From CAYNSX01 sp964400165 (lineage in GTDB: Bacteria > Armatimonadota > Hebobacteria > CAYNSX01): a stretch of 64,000 nt of DNA. Positions 31,919 to 40,160 of this stretch are shown here, piece after piece. The translations under genes and the position numbers were made by a program. The stretch covers positions 1 through 64,000 of the forward strand of contig CAYNSX010000006.1 in assembly GCA_964400165.1 (NCBI GenBank). Direction: 5' to 3'. The notes beneath the pieces were generated by a model. That model searched no databases and was not told the DNA's origin. It was given only the letters and a program-made list of their open reading frames with translations. How positions within the stretch are numbered: position 1 is the stretch's first letter; each line of letters begins with the position of its first letter.

Positions 31919-33312
31919 TTGGTTTCCTTTCCCTCGACTTTGCTCGGGACAAGTCCCACTTTTCCTAAGAGGGCGGTCAAGTTTCGCACTTGCAGGCGTT
32001 CGATGTCCAGCACGGCGGCGACGATGTCCTTGCGGAGACCGGCGCCGGCGTGGGGTTCCGCCAGGCGGGTGAACTTCGCCTCGACGGTCGCTTGCGACAT
32101 CGGGTGGCTGTGGAAGCCCTCGTAACTGTTCTGCTCGCGTTCGACGGTCTTGCCGTTGCGCAGGTGAATCTTCACCTTGGTGACCATCTCGTTCGGGAAA
32201 CGGGCGGAGTACTCCGGGTTCTCGCGCACGCTGACGCGGCGCAGCAGCGACTGGACATCCTCGCGCACGATGCGTTCCGGCGCGTACTGCGGCGGATAGA
32301 CGCCGTCGTCGAGGAGCGCGACCGCGACCATGTAGTGCAGCGAGTGGTCGGCCTCTTCCTTGGTGCGGATGGTGGTCTTGTCGCCCTCTTCGCCGCCGCC
32401 GATGATGTGGAAGGCGACATCGAAGGTGTCGATCTTGATGCGGTCGATGTCGGCGGCGGCGAAGCCGTGCTGCTTCTTCAGCGCCAGCGCGCCCTCGATG
32501 CTGCACTGCGAGTGGATTTCGGCGTTGTACTTCTTGATGATGGTGGTGCGGACGCGCTCGAGGTCTTCCGCCGCCCAGTCGATGTCGAAGTGGCCGGCGA
32601 TGGCGTCCTTGAAGCCCTTGTTGCCTTCGAAGACTTCGGCGGGACCGGTGATGCCGCGCAGCGCCAGGAAGGCGGCGTGCGTGCCGCAGAAGGCCGTGTT
32701 CGGATAGGCGAGACCCTTCCAGTGCGAGAGGGCGCCGGTGCGCGTCACGCGCAGCGCGTTGAAGGCGGTGCCCGCAATGGCGATGGCGTTGGCGGTCTTG
32801 GCGGCGTCGAGGCCGAGCGCCCGGGCGCAGCCGGCGGCGACGGCGTAACTGCCCTGCGTGGTGTGGTCGAAGCCCTTGGCGCGCACGGGGGCGACATCGC
32901 TCAAGCGGCAGTGCACCTGATAGGCGACGGCGAGCGCGGTGAGGAAGGTCTCGCCGCTCGCGTTCGCGTACTCGGCGGCGGCAAGGACGGGGGCGATGTT
33001 GTCGCTCGGGTGGCAGGTTTCCTTCTTGGCGAGGTAACTGTCGTTGTAGTCGAGGTAGCGGATGAGGGCGCCGTTGTAGAGGGCCGCTCGGTCGGGGGCG
33101 GTGGCGCCGCCGCCGATCAGCCCGCAGAGCGCGGCGCCGCCGAAGTCGGCGAGGTGGCTGCGGAGCATGCCGATCGGCTCACCGTCGAGGGCGCCGATGC
33201 CGCAACCGAGGCCGTCGAGCAGGCGGAGTTTGAGTTGCGTGCGGGCGTCGCCGGACATCGTCTCGCCGCGGGCGTTGACGACCCAGGCGGCCATCCGCTC
33301 GACTTCGGTCAT
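31915..33312 (-). CDS. MmgE/PrpD family protein (2-methylcitrate dehydratase-like)
   Basis: 465 aa from ATG 33312 (AAGGAGA upstream). Typical MmgE/PrpD elements: LKLRLLDGLGCGIGALDGE, NGALIRYLDYNDSY, CHPSDNIAPVLAAAEY, GFDHTTQGSYAVAAGCARALGL, and KKYNAEIHSQCSIEGAL. Members dehydrate 2-methylcitrate, isomerise or decarboxylate related tricarboxylic acids (cis-aconitate decarboxylase, IDS-epimerase). Genes for a methylcitrate cycle are not near. It forms a two-gene operon with the ComA-like protein, suggesting a shared pathway for a sulfo- or carboxy-compound (inference). Confidence 0.9.
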   Translation of the reverse strand: MTEVERMAAWVVNARGETMSGDARTQLKLRLLDGLGCGIGALDGEPIGMLRSHLADFGGAALCGLIGGGATAPDRAALYNGALIRYLDYNDSYLAKKETCHPSDNIAPVLAAAEYANASGETFLTALAVAYQVHCRLSDVAPVRAKGFDHTTQGSYAVAAGCARALGLDAAKTANAIAIAGTAFNALRVTRTGALSHWKGLAYPNTAFCGTHAAFLALRGITGPAEVFEGNKGFKDAIAGHFDIDWAAEDLERVRTTIIKKYNAEIHSQCSIEGALALKKQHGFAAADIDRIKIDTFDVAFHIIGGGEEGDKTTIRTKEEADHSLHYMVAVALLDDGVYPPQYAPERIVREDVQSLLRRVSVRENPEYSARFPNEMVTKVKIHLRNGKTVEREQNSYEGFHSHPMSQATVEAKFTRLAEPHAGAGLRKDIVAAVLDIERLQVRNLTALLGKVGLVPSKVEGKETK

Positions 33313-33431
33313 GGTGTCTCCTTCAGGGAATCCTTCGCATCGGCACCCGGCCCCGAGGGGCGTCTCGTGGGGGCATTCCATCGGTTCGGCGCCAGGGCTC
33401 CGAAAACCTACAACACGGGGCGAGGGACTGT

Positions 33432-34274
33432 CTAGGACGGCGCGTCTGCGAGGCGCACCAACCACCACCCGATCGGCGCGGCGGGCGGGGCGCTTTCGAC
33501 TTCGTGGCGATACTGCGCGAGGCGCTGGCGGAGATTGGCGGTGTGCTCGCGCTCGTGTTCGAGCATACGGCGCAAGGCCTTGCGCGCCGTCCACTGTTCC
33601 GCCGGGTTGTCGGTGGGGAAGCGGGAGGGCGGGAAGATGTGCGTGCGCTCGGCTTCGGTCAGGTGCGGGAGTTCGTCGTGCAGCCAGGCGCGGATGGCGG
33701 CGAGCGCGGCGAAGAGCGTGACCGGCTCGAAGCGCCCGTGCAACTCGACCCGGAAGACATGCTGGTGCACCTGGATGTCGGGGTCGTAGTTCGGCTCGGT
33801 GAGGTCCTGGCGCAGGCGGTTGAGATACCACCAGTCGGCGTTGCGGACATGCTCGATGATGCCGAGGGGCGAGCGCCCGCCGGCGGCGGGCGCCCGCTCG
33901 CGCGCCGCGGCGGGGATGGCCTGCCAGGCGGCGAGCAGGTCGGCGCGGGAGTACTCGAGCAAGCGCAGGATGCGGGCGATGTGGGCATCGTCGGCGCGCT
34001 CGCGGTCGGCGGCGAAAAGGGTCATTTCGCCGCCGGAGCCATAGGCGCCGCGCGGGACGCGCTCGACGACTTCGATGCGGGCCTCCGCATCGAAGTCCGG
34101 TGCCTCACCGTGGCGCGTCAGCCAGGCGGCGTAGTCGCGCACGGCTGCGGGCAGCGCCGTGAGTGCGGCGTCGGGCGACGGCTCGAGCGTGATGCAGCCG
34201 GGCAGCGCCAAAATGTGCGCCATCGAGACGCCGGCGGGATCGGATTCGAGGGCGGCATGAATTGGGCTACTCAT
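33432..34274 (-). CDS. DinB-superfamily protein with HicB-like N-terminus
   Basis: 280 aa. About the first 70 residues (AHILALPGCITLEPSPDAALTALPAAVRDYAAWL) resemble HicB-type antitoxin folds. Residues 110-270 are a four-helix DinB/DUF664 bundle with metal-binding His in IIEHVRNADWWY and HEREHTANLRQ. DinB-like proteins often act as thiol-dependent S-transferases or damage-response hydrolases. The substrate is unknown. No neighbouring toxin is present. Confidence 0.7.
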   Translation of the reverse strand: MSSPIHAALESDPAGVSMAHILALPGCITLEPSPDAALTALPAAVRDYAAWLTRHGEAPDFDAEARIEVVERVPRGAYGSGGEMTLFAADRERADDAHIARILRLLEYSRADLLAAWQAIPAAARERAPAAGGRSPLGIIEHVRNADWWYLNRLRQDLTEPNYDPDIQVHQHVFRVELHGRFEPVTLFAALAAIRAWLHDELPHLTEAERTHIFPPSRFPTDNPAEQWTARKALRRMLEHEREHTANLRQRLAQYRHEVESAPPAAPIGWWLVRLADAPS

Positions 34275-34301
34275 GCGTCACACTGCAACCCTCTCCCCCG
34301 T

Positions 34302-34442
34302 CCCCTCTCCCAAGTACTTGGGAGAGGGGTGCCCGAAGGGCGGGGCGAGGGTTGTCCCCTCCAACGGCCCTCCCCGTGAACGGAGAGGGGCGGTGACAAC
34401 TTTCACCCCACCCTGTAGTCCCTCCCCGTGCCCGGGGAGGGA
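34302..34442. repeat. Three CCCCTCTCC-type palindromes
   Basis: 34302-34329 is a perfect 28-bp palindrome (CCCCTCTCCCAAGT and its mirror); others at about 34370-34391 and 34423-34441. They fill the gap between the DinB-like and flippase-like genes. Confidence 0.75.
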
Positions 34443-34469
34443 CGCAGAGGAAGAACAACTTGCTGATGG

Positions 34470-35519
34470 TCACGGGTCGTGCGTTTCAATGGGCGGGGGC
34501 GCGGCGATCGCGGCTGTGGATGGTGTCATCGGGCGCGCGATGCGACGGGCGAAATAGCCGCCGAGGGCCATCGGAATCCAGAAAGCGAGGCCGCGGTAGG
34601 CGAGCGCGATGACCGTGCCGCCCTCGATCGGCACGCCGAACGAATTGAGCACCAGCGCCATCACCACTTCGACGACGCCGACGCCCTGCGGGGTGAAGGA
34701 CACGTTCCAGAACAGGATGCCCATCGAGAAGGCGGCGACAAGCGCCACGAAACCGACCGGCTGATGGAACGCCAGGCAAACGCAGTAAAGACTCGCGATG
34801 CCGACCGCGTGACCGGCGAACGCAATGCCCACAGTGCGCGTCAGGCCGCCCGGGCGGCGCGACAGCGCGACGGCGGCGAGGCGGAACTCCTCGGCGGTGT
34901 GCGCGGCCCACGCGTCGGTCAGTAATTCCGGCTTGCGGAACAGCCGAGAGGCCCAATTGATGAGGCGCTGCGGCAGTTTGACGAGCGCATGCACCCAGAC
35001 CGGACGCCAGAGGCCGAGCGTCAGCGCCACAGTGAGGCCGCCGAGCAGCGCCACCATGAAACCCGCGGCGACCACCTGATAAATTGCCAGGTTGTGTTCG
35101 CGGAAGAGGAACAAGAGACCGACCAGCAGGATGGGAAGGAAGCCGGCGAAGTCGGCGGTCTGCCCGAGGAGCGTGCCCGCCGCGGCGCGCGCCGGCGACT
35201 CGCCGCGGGAGCGGGCGTCGTCCACAAAAACCGCCAATCCGCTGACCCCGGCGCCAGGCGCAACGGTCCCGACGAAGACCACCGCCAGCGTGACGGGAAT
35301 CAGCGGCCACAGACGGCTCTTCACGCCGACCACCTCGAACGCCGAGTGAAAGATGCCAGTGAAGAGGACATAAAACACCACTTGCAGCGCCGCAGCCGCC
35401 AGGATCCATACCAGTTGCCCGCGTACGATGATGCGCGACATCTCTTCGATCTGCGTGTAGCGTGTGACCGCGAACCAGACGAAGGCGACCAGCAGTCCCC
35501 AGACGATCCAGCGGCGCAT
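34470..35519 (-). CDS. Flippase-like membrane protein (LPG synthase TM / UPF0104 family)
   Basis: 349 aa with about eight helices. Conserved family segments are VGTVAPGAGVSGLAVFVDDARSRG (about 78-101), ADFAGFLPILLVGL, and SFTPQGVGVVEVVMALVLN (about 275-293). This is the AglD/MprF-type transmembrane region, which flips or makes aminoacylated or glycosylated lipids. There is no synthase domain. It overlaps the metal exporter gene by 1 bp (TGATG). Confidence 0.85.
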   Translation of the reverse strand: MRRWIVWGLLVAFVWFAVTRYTQIEEMSRIIVRGQLVWILAAAALQVVFYVLFTGIFHSAFEVVGVKSRLWPLIPVTLAVVFVGTVAPGAGVSGLAVFVDDARSRGESPARAAAGTLLGQTADFAGFLPILLVGLLFLFREHNLAIYQVVAAGFMVALLGGLTVALTLGLWRPVWVHALVKLPQRLINWASRLFRKPELLTDAWAAHTAEEFRLAAVALSRRPGGLTRTVGIAFAGHAVGIASLYCVCLAFHQPVGFVALVAAFSMGILFWNVSFTPQGVGVVEVVMALVLNSFGVPIEGGTVIALAYRGLAFWIPMALGGYFARRIARPMTPSTAAIAAPPPIETHDP

Positions 35520-36478
35520 CAGGGGCGCTCCGCGTCGGGCCAGCGTTCTTTGTAGCGGCAGGTCGCGCAGCCGCCGGCGCAGGGCTCGACATGGATGGTG
35601 ACATCCATCACCGGGAACTCGGCGCCCAATTCTTCTTCGAGGTGATCGGTCAGGATGTGCGACTCGGCGACGGTCATGTGCCGGCAGACGGTGAGGTGCA
35701 AATCCGCCAGGCGCGTCGGCCCCGACTTACGCGAGCGCAACGCGTGGAAGTCCTGAAAAAAGCCCTGGTGCTGCACGAGCAGGCCGCGGATGCGGGCTTC
35801 TTCATCGGGCGGCAGCGCGACATCGGCGAGGTGCGTCACTGCGCCCCAAGTGACGCGCACGCCGGCGATGAGCAGCAGCATCGACACCACCAGCGCGGCG
35901 ACGGGATCGAGCAACGCCCAGCGCGAATCGCCGAGTTCCTGGCCGATCCAGACGCCGAGCAGGCCCGCAATCGCCGCCACCGACACATAGACATCGCCCT
36001 TCAGGTGCCACGAGTCGGCTTCGAGCGCCAGACTGTCGGTGGCGTGCGCCACCTGGTCGAGCCGCCGCGACACCAGTGTCTTGGCGACGATACTGGCGGC
36101 CAGCACCGTCAGCGCGATGAGCGGCATCCGCACGACATGCGATCCCCCCTGCAGCCGGTGCACCGCTTCCCACGCAATCCAGAGCACGGTCAGCACAATC
36201 AGCGCGCCCTCGAACGCGCCGCCGAGCGCCTCGAACTTGCCGTGGCCGTATTGGTGGTCCGGGTCGGCGGGCGCCCGCGCCGCGCGCACCGTGACGAGCG
36301 CGCTCACCGCAGCGACCAGGTCCACCAGACTGTCGAGCGCTTCGGACAGGATGATGAGCGAGCCGGTGAACAGCCCCACCGTCCCCTTGGCGATCAGCAG
36401 CACGGTATTCGTGCCCACCGCCAGCCAGGCGGCGCCGGTGGCGGAACGGAGTTGGGACTGGGCGACCGAGGCGTTCAC
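35519..36478 (-). CDS. Cation diffusion facilitator, FieF-like
   Basis: 319 aa, six helices then a cytoplasmic ferredoxin-like domain. The transport site is DSLVD in TM2 and HLKGD in TM5, the D-x3-D plus H-x3-D set of FieF/YiiP (Zn2+/Fe2+ antiporters). The D.....HQYGHGKFE loop is also typical. An unusual Cys-rich tail (VEPCAGGCATCRYKERW) follows the C-terminal domain and could bind metal. Directly upstream of, and overlapping, the flippase-like gene. Confidence 0.9.
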   Translation of the reverse strand: MNASVAQSQLRSATGAAWLAVGTNTVLLIAKGTVGLFTGSLIILSEALDSLVDLVAAVSALVTVRAARAPADPDHQYGHGKFEALGGAFEGALIVLTVLWIAWEAVHRLQGGSHVVRMPLIALTVLAASIVAKTLVSRRLDQVAHATDSLALEADSWHLKGDVYVSVAAIAGLLGVWIGQELGDSRWALLDPVAALVVSMLLLIAGVRVTWGAVTHLADVALPPDEEARIRGLLVQHQGFFQDFHALRSRKSGPTRLADLHLTVCRHMTVAESHILTDHLEEELGAEFPVMDVTIHVEPCAGGCATCRYKERWPDAERP

Positions 36479-36495
36479 GGCAACATCCTAGGGGC

Positions 36496-36563
36496 AAGGA
36501 AACAAGGAAACAAGGAAACGAGGCACACGGGGCCAATCCTTGTTTCCTCGCTTCCTTGTTTCC
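36496..36563. repeat. Inverted repeat of AAGGAAAC units
   Basis: Left side is AAGGAAAC-type units three times (36496-36523); right side (from 36538) is the mirror TTTCCTTG/TTTCCTCG, so the transcript could fold into an A/G:C/T hairpin. It lies between the CDF gene and a small gene. Confidence 0.65.
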
Positions 36564-36576
36564 TCGGTTTTGTTGT

Positions 36577-36828
36577 TCAGTACTGCCCTGATCCCTTCGG
36601 CGCCTGTTCTTCCGTTTGCAGTTTGAGCGCGCGGAACATCTCGCCCTCGGTGACATCAACGACCTTCTCGCCGGGCTGGACGGTCACTTCCGCGCCGTCG
36701 GAGAGTTTCAGGACGCAGACGCCGCTCGAGGTGCGCGACAGCGTGACGATCGCGGACTTGCGGATGTACTCGGGTGCCGCCGTCGGGCGGGCACGCTTGA
36801 TGCGGATGAATTCAGGGAATTCTGACAC
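36577..36828 (-). CDS. Small hypothetical protein, paralogue of the 37142-37366 gene
   Basis: 83 aa. FIRIKRAR....PEYIRKSAIVTLSRTSSGVCVLKLSDGAEVTVQPGEKVVDVTEGEM. The layout (R-I-x-x-A-R, P-x-Y-x-R-x-S, short beta hairpin with GLE/GAE, V-x-V/E-V-T-E-x-[DE]-M) is shared with the gene at 37142-37366. No membrane helix or known motif. Possibly a small beta-sheet regulator. Confidence 0.6.
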   Translation of the reverse strand: MSEFPEFIRIKRARPTAAPEYIRKSAIVTLSRTSSGVCVLKLSDGAEVTVQPGEKVVDVTEGEMFRALKLQTEEQAPKGSGQY

Positions 36829-36893
36829 CGGCTCCCCCCTTCAAAGGGATTATACAACTGGGGAGGCAGGGAGGCGGGGAGAGGAGTTAGGGG

Positions 36894-37100
36894 TTAATGG
36901 TTAGTGGGTGAGGCATACGCAAGCGCTGCGTGAATGCCATCAATCGTCAGATGCGGGTAGTTGTCCAGCAATTGTTGAGTGGTCCAACCGCTGGCCAGCA
37001 GGTCGATGATCAGTTCGACGCTCAAGCGCGTGCCTTTGATGACGGGCTTGCCCGCCAGGATGCGCTCGTCGCAGACAATCAGCTCTTCCCAGGCTTCCAT
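36894..37100 (-). CDS. DUF433 family protein
   Basis: 68 aa. ILAGKPVIKGTRLSVELIIDLLASGWTTQQLLDNYPHLTIDGIHAALAYA matches DUF433, a small helix-turn-helix protein usually paired as antitoxin with a downstream PIN-like (DUF5615) toxin. The partner is missing here: the next minus-strand gene is the 83-aa protein. It may be an orphan antitoxin. Confidence 0.9.
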   Translation of the reverse strand: MEAWEELIVCDERILAGKPVIKGTRLSVELIIDLLASGWTTQQLLDNYPHLTIDGIHAALAYASPTNH

Positions 37101-37141
37101 GGCCGTCCATTCTACACCGCCGCCGGGAGAGGCCAGACCGC

Positions 37142-37366
37142 CTAGGCCGGGCGGGCGCCGGGCGTGATCAATTCCTTCACCATGTCCGCCTCGGTGACTT
37201 CGGTGACCATGGCGTCCTTGGAAATGTAATGCTCGAGGCCGTTCGCCGTCTGGATCAGCCGGCGCCCGTCGGCGGCCTCGGTCATGCGGATGATAGTCGA
37301 AACGCGATAGTAAGTCGGCGGCTGTCCTTCCCGTGCTCCCTCGATGCGGACAAACGAGTCGCTCAT
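37142..37366 (-). CDS. Small hypothetical protein, paralogue of the 36577-36828 gene
   Basis: 74 aa. FVRIEGAREGQPPTYYRVSTIIRMTEAADGRRLIQTANGLEHYISKDAMVTEVTEADMVKEL. Shares length, strand, spacing and a motif order with the 36577 gene on the other side of the DUF433 gene. Function unknown. Confidence 0.6.
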   Translation of the reverse strand: MSDSFVRIEGAREGQPPTYYRVSTIIRMTEAADGRRLIQTANGLEHYISKDAMVTEVTEADMVKELITPGARPA

Positions 37367-37433
37367 GCGGTTGCCTCCTGCTTCATTCTACAGGCGGAGC
37401 ATGCATAGTAGGAGCACGCCACCATCCGGAGCG

Positions 37434-39722
37434 TCAGGATTTGACGCGGCCCAGAGGACAGCCGAGTCGGTTGGCGGCGTCGAGCGTATTGTGCAGTTGA
37501 CGGAACGCACTCGTGCTGCCGTTGTTTACTGCTGCGGTCCACATTGCACGCAACTGGACCGGCGTGAATGGATAACTCAACCCAAAAGAGGCATTCAAAT
37601 ATGCCCCGACCAGATCTCGCGCCGCCATTCGCACTACATTCGAGGTGCCGCCGGTGCCGACAAGTTGTAACATCGTCAGCCCGACGAGCGACGAATGCGG
37701 CGTGAAGAAGGTATTGAAGAGGCGCGTCTGGATGTACGGTGGGTCTCCCAACCCCCCGGCAGCAATCCACTGCGCGTCGGGCGAAGTATTCCACAGTTGC
37801 AAGCCGACACCGCCCGACCAAAAGCCCGGCGTGCACCCCTGGTTGCTGCCCTGCGGACAGTTCACCGTAACAGCCGCTGAAGACGAGTTGTCGTTCTGGT
37901 CAGCGGGCGGCTCGTTGTCCGCCGAGACCGTCGCCGTGTTGCCGAGCGTGCCACAGTCCGCGGGGGCGGTCGCGCGGCACACCGTGACAGAGATGCTACC
38001 GCCCGACGCCAGCGTGGCCGCGGTGCAAGTCAGCGTGTTGCCGGCGATGTTGCAGGTCCAGCCCGCATCCGCCGCGCTGATCGCCCAGCCACTCCCCGGC
38101 AAGGGATCGGTGAGCGTCACATCGCTCGCGGAGCCGGGACCGGCATTGCTCACTGTGATTTGGAAACAGACCTGCTGCCCGGCCTGAATGGGAGTAGCCA
38201 CTGCCGATTTCGCGACATGAAGATCCGCGCAGTCCACCACGATGGTCGCCGTGCTGATGTTGTTTTCGTGCGCATCTTCGCCGACCTCGGCTGGGGGCTC
38301 ATGCTTCGCCGCCACGGTGGCGGTGTTCTCCAAGTCCCCGCAGTCGGCCGTAGTGGTCGGCCGCGAGAGAATCACCGTCAGGACGGGGCCTTCCTCCAGC
38401 AGCGCCGCGGTGCAGGTCAGCACATCGTCGGCCCCGGCGCTGATCTGGCAGTCGTCCCAGCCCACATTGTCGAGAATGCTCCACCCCGTCCCCGGCAGGG
38501 TGTCGGTCAGCTCCACCTCCACCGCCGTCACCGGCCCGGCATTGCCCACATCGATGGTAAACACCGCCTCGTGCGCCGGGTCCTCGGCGAAGATCGGCGT
38601 CTCGGACGCTAGCTTCAGCACGCCCACATCCGAGTCACACTGCACCACGATGGTGGCCGTGCTGGTGTTGTTTTCGTGCGCATCTTCGCCGACCTCGGCG
38701 GGGGGCTCATACTTCGCCGCCACGGTGGCGGTGTTCTCCAAGTCCCCGCAGTCGGCCGTAGTGGTCGGCCGCGAGAGAATCACCGTCAGGACGGGGCCTT
38801 CCTCCAGCAGCGCCGCGGTGCAGGTCAGCACATCGTCGGCCCCGGCGCTGATCTGGCAGTCGTCCCAGCCCACATTGTCGAGAATGCTCCACCCCGTCCC
38901 CGGCAGGGTGTCGGTCAGCTCCACCTCCACCGCCGTCACCGGCCCGGCATTGCCCACATCGATGGTAAACACCGCCTCGTGCGCCGGGTCCTCGGCGAAG
39001 ATCGGCGTCTCGGACGCTAGCTTCAGCACGCCCACATCCGAGTCACACTGCACCACGATGGTGGCCGTGCTGGTGTTGTTTTCGTTCTGATTAGCCACCG
39101 GTTCGTTGGAGGCGCTCACTTGTGCCGTATTGTCCAGGTCGCCGCAGTCGGCCGTGGTCGTCGGCCGCGACACCACCACATTCAGGGTGGGGCCGACCGC
39201 CAAGGTCGCCTCCGTGCAGGTCAGCACATCGTCGGCCCCGGCGCTGATCTGGCAGTCGTCCCAGCCCGCATTCACCGCAATGCTCCACCCCGTCCCCGGC
39301 AGGGTGTCGGTCAACTCGATGTCCGTCGCCTGCTCGGTTCCCCCATTGCCGACATCGATGTTAAACACCGCCTCGTGCGCCGGGTCCTCGGCGAAGATCG
39401 GCGTCTCTGACGCTAGCTTCAAAGTACCGACATCGGGACCGGTGGGATCGAGTTCCGCAGCGGAGAAGCCGGACACGCCCGCTCTGTCTAATAGCGTGCT
39501 CCCACCATCGGCGTGGTCAGAACCGATGCCGACCGAGTAACCCTTGGGTGTGGAACCGCTCTGCCCGCCGATGACCGCGAACGCCAGAAGGGTGATCGCC
39601 CCCAGCGCGGCCCCTCGCGAGGGGCGAAAGGAGAGCCGGGGACGGCGCCGCGACGCGAAGGCGCGGACGCCGAAGAGCGACCGGCCGAAACCATTAAGTC
39701 TTCCCCCACTCCACCACCGCAT
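37434..39722 (-). CDS. Secreted DUF11 repeat protein with C-terminal GCTPGFW domain
   Basis: 762 aa. A positively charged N-terminus and a hydrophobic segment (LGAITLLAFAVIGG) precede four DUF11-type beta-sandwich repeats of about 120-136 residues, recognisable by LKLASETPIFAEDPAHEAVF, LTDTLPGTGWSI and DCGDLENTA. The second and third repeats are near-identical at DNA level (408-bp units). The last 150 residues are the GCTPGFWSGGVGLQLWN...PPYIQTRLFNTFFTPH domain shared with the proteins at 51677 and 58750. Probably an exported surface or matrix protein. No sortase motif is seen. Confidence 0.85.
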   Translation of the reverse strand: MRWWSGGRLNGFGRSLFGVRAFASRRRPRLSFRPSRGAALGAITLLAFAVIGGQSGSTPKGYSVGIGSDHADGGSTLLDRAGVSGFSAAELDPTGPDVGTLKLASETPIFAEDPAHEAVFNIDVGNGGTEQATDIELTDTLPGTGWSIAVNAGWDDCQISAGADDVLTCTEATLAVGPTLNVVVSRPTTTADCGDLDNTAQVSASNEPVANQNENNTSTATIVVQCDSDVGVLKLASETPIFAEDPAHEAVFTIDVGNAGPVTAVEVELTDTLPGTGWSILDNVGWDDCQISAGADDVLTCTAALLEEGPVLTVILSRPTTTADCGDLENTATVAAKYEPPAEVGEDAHENNTSTATIVVQCDSDVGVLKLASETPIFAEDPAHEAVFTIDVGNAGPVTAVEVELTDTLPGTGWSILDNVGWDDCQISAGADDVLTCTAALLEEGPVLTVILSRPTTTADCGDLENTATVAAKHEPPAEVGEDAHENNISTATIVVDCADLHVAKSAVATPIQAGQQVCFQITVSNAGPGSASDVTLTDPLPGSGWAISAADAGWTCNIAGNTLTCTAATLASGGSISVTVCRATAPADCGTLGNTATVSADNEPPADQNDNSSSAAVTVNCPQGSNQGCTPGFWSGGVGLQLWNTSPDAQWIAAGGLGDPPYIQTRLFNTFFTPHSSLVGLTMLQLVGTGGTSNVVRMAARDLVGAYLNASFGLSYPFTPVQLRAMWTAAVNNGSTSAFRQLHNTLDAANRLGCPLGRVKS
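38263..39078 (-). repeat. 408-bp tandem duplication inside the DUF11 gene
   Basis: Units 38263-38670 and 38671-39078 differ at only a few bases (for example T/G near 38290). The reading frame is kept (136 codons). A third, diverged copy follows. Confidence 0.85.
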
Positions 39723-40160
39723 GACGAGCGCCTAGCTTTCCCCTGGGTCTGCGGCGGCCGTATCGGCTGCCGCTTCACCCAACACCGTTCCCCGGGACGC
39801 TTTGACCGCGGCCAGGGTACGGATTACCTCAAAGATGCTCTGCCCAGCGGACAACTCCTGCCGCGCCGAGGCGCCCTTCGGGAGAATCCCGGCTCGACAC
39901 CGGGTGGAGACTTGCTCAGAAATCGCTCGGTTTATACGGAAGTCAACAGAAGTGCGTTGAGTGACTGAAAGCCCGCGTGGTGCCTGCCGTACCGGAACCG
40001 GGCTGCCGGCTGGCGTCCTATGCCGGTTCCAGCGACCACTCTTCAAATAACTGCGCGTCGATTTCCCGCGAGAAGCCACCCCTCCCCTGCCCCGTCGCTG
40101 AGCTCGGGGCAGACCCTCCCCATGAATGGAGAGGGAGTTTAACACCTGACACTTGACACC
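39723..40160. other. Gene-free stretch with helicase remnant and a palindrome
   Basis: Contains the helicase 3' remnant listed separately and a CCCTCCCC-type palindrome at about 40114-40135. Open frames here are not convincing. Confidence 0.6.
40018..40077 (-). pseudogene. Eroded 3' end of a second UvrD-like helicase gene
   Basis: Minus-strand translation reads FSREIDAQLFEEWSLEPA-stop, against FLREVDAELFEEWALEPV-stop of the intact helicase that ends at 40161. Only the last about 20 codons survive. A palindromic repeat lies between the remnant and the intact copy. Confidence 0.7.

Noticed and set aside
23555..34442. CRISPR array from the recurring CCCTCTCC units
   Set aside because: Units are palindromic, unevenly spaced and lack constant-length spacers or cas genes.
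36496..36563. Rho-independent terminator
   Set aside because: Stem is A/G against C/T repeats, with little GC clamp.
39732..40145. 137-aa minus-strand open frame
   Set aside because: It spans palindromic repeat and helicase remnant DNA and resembles no protein.
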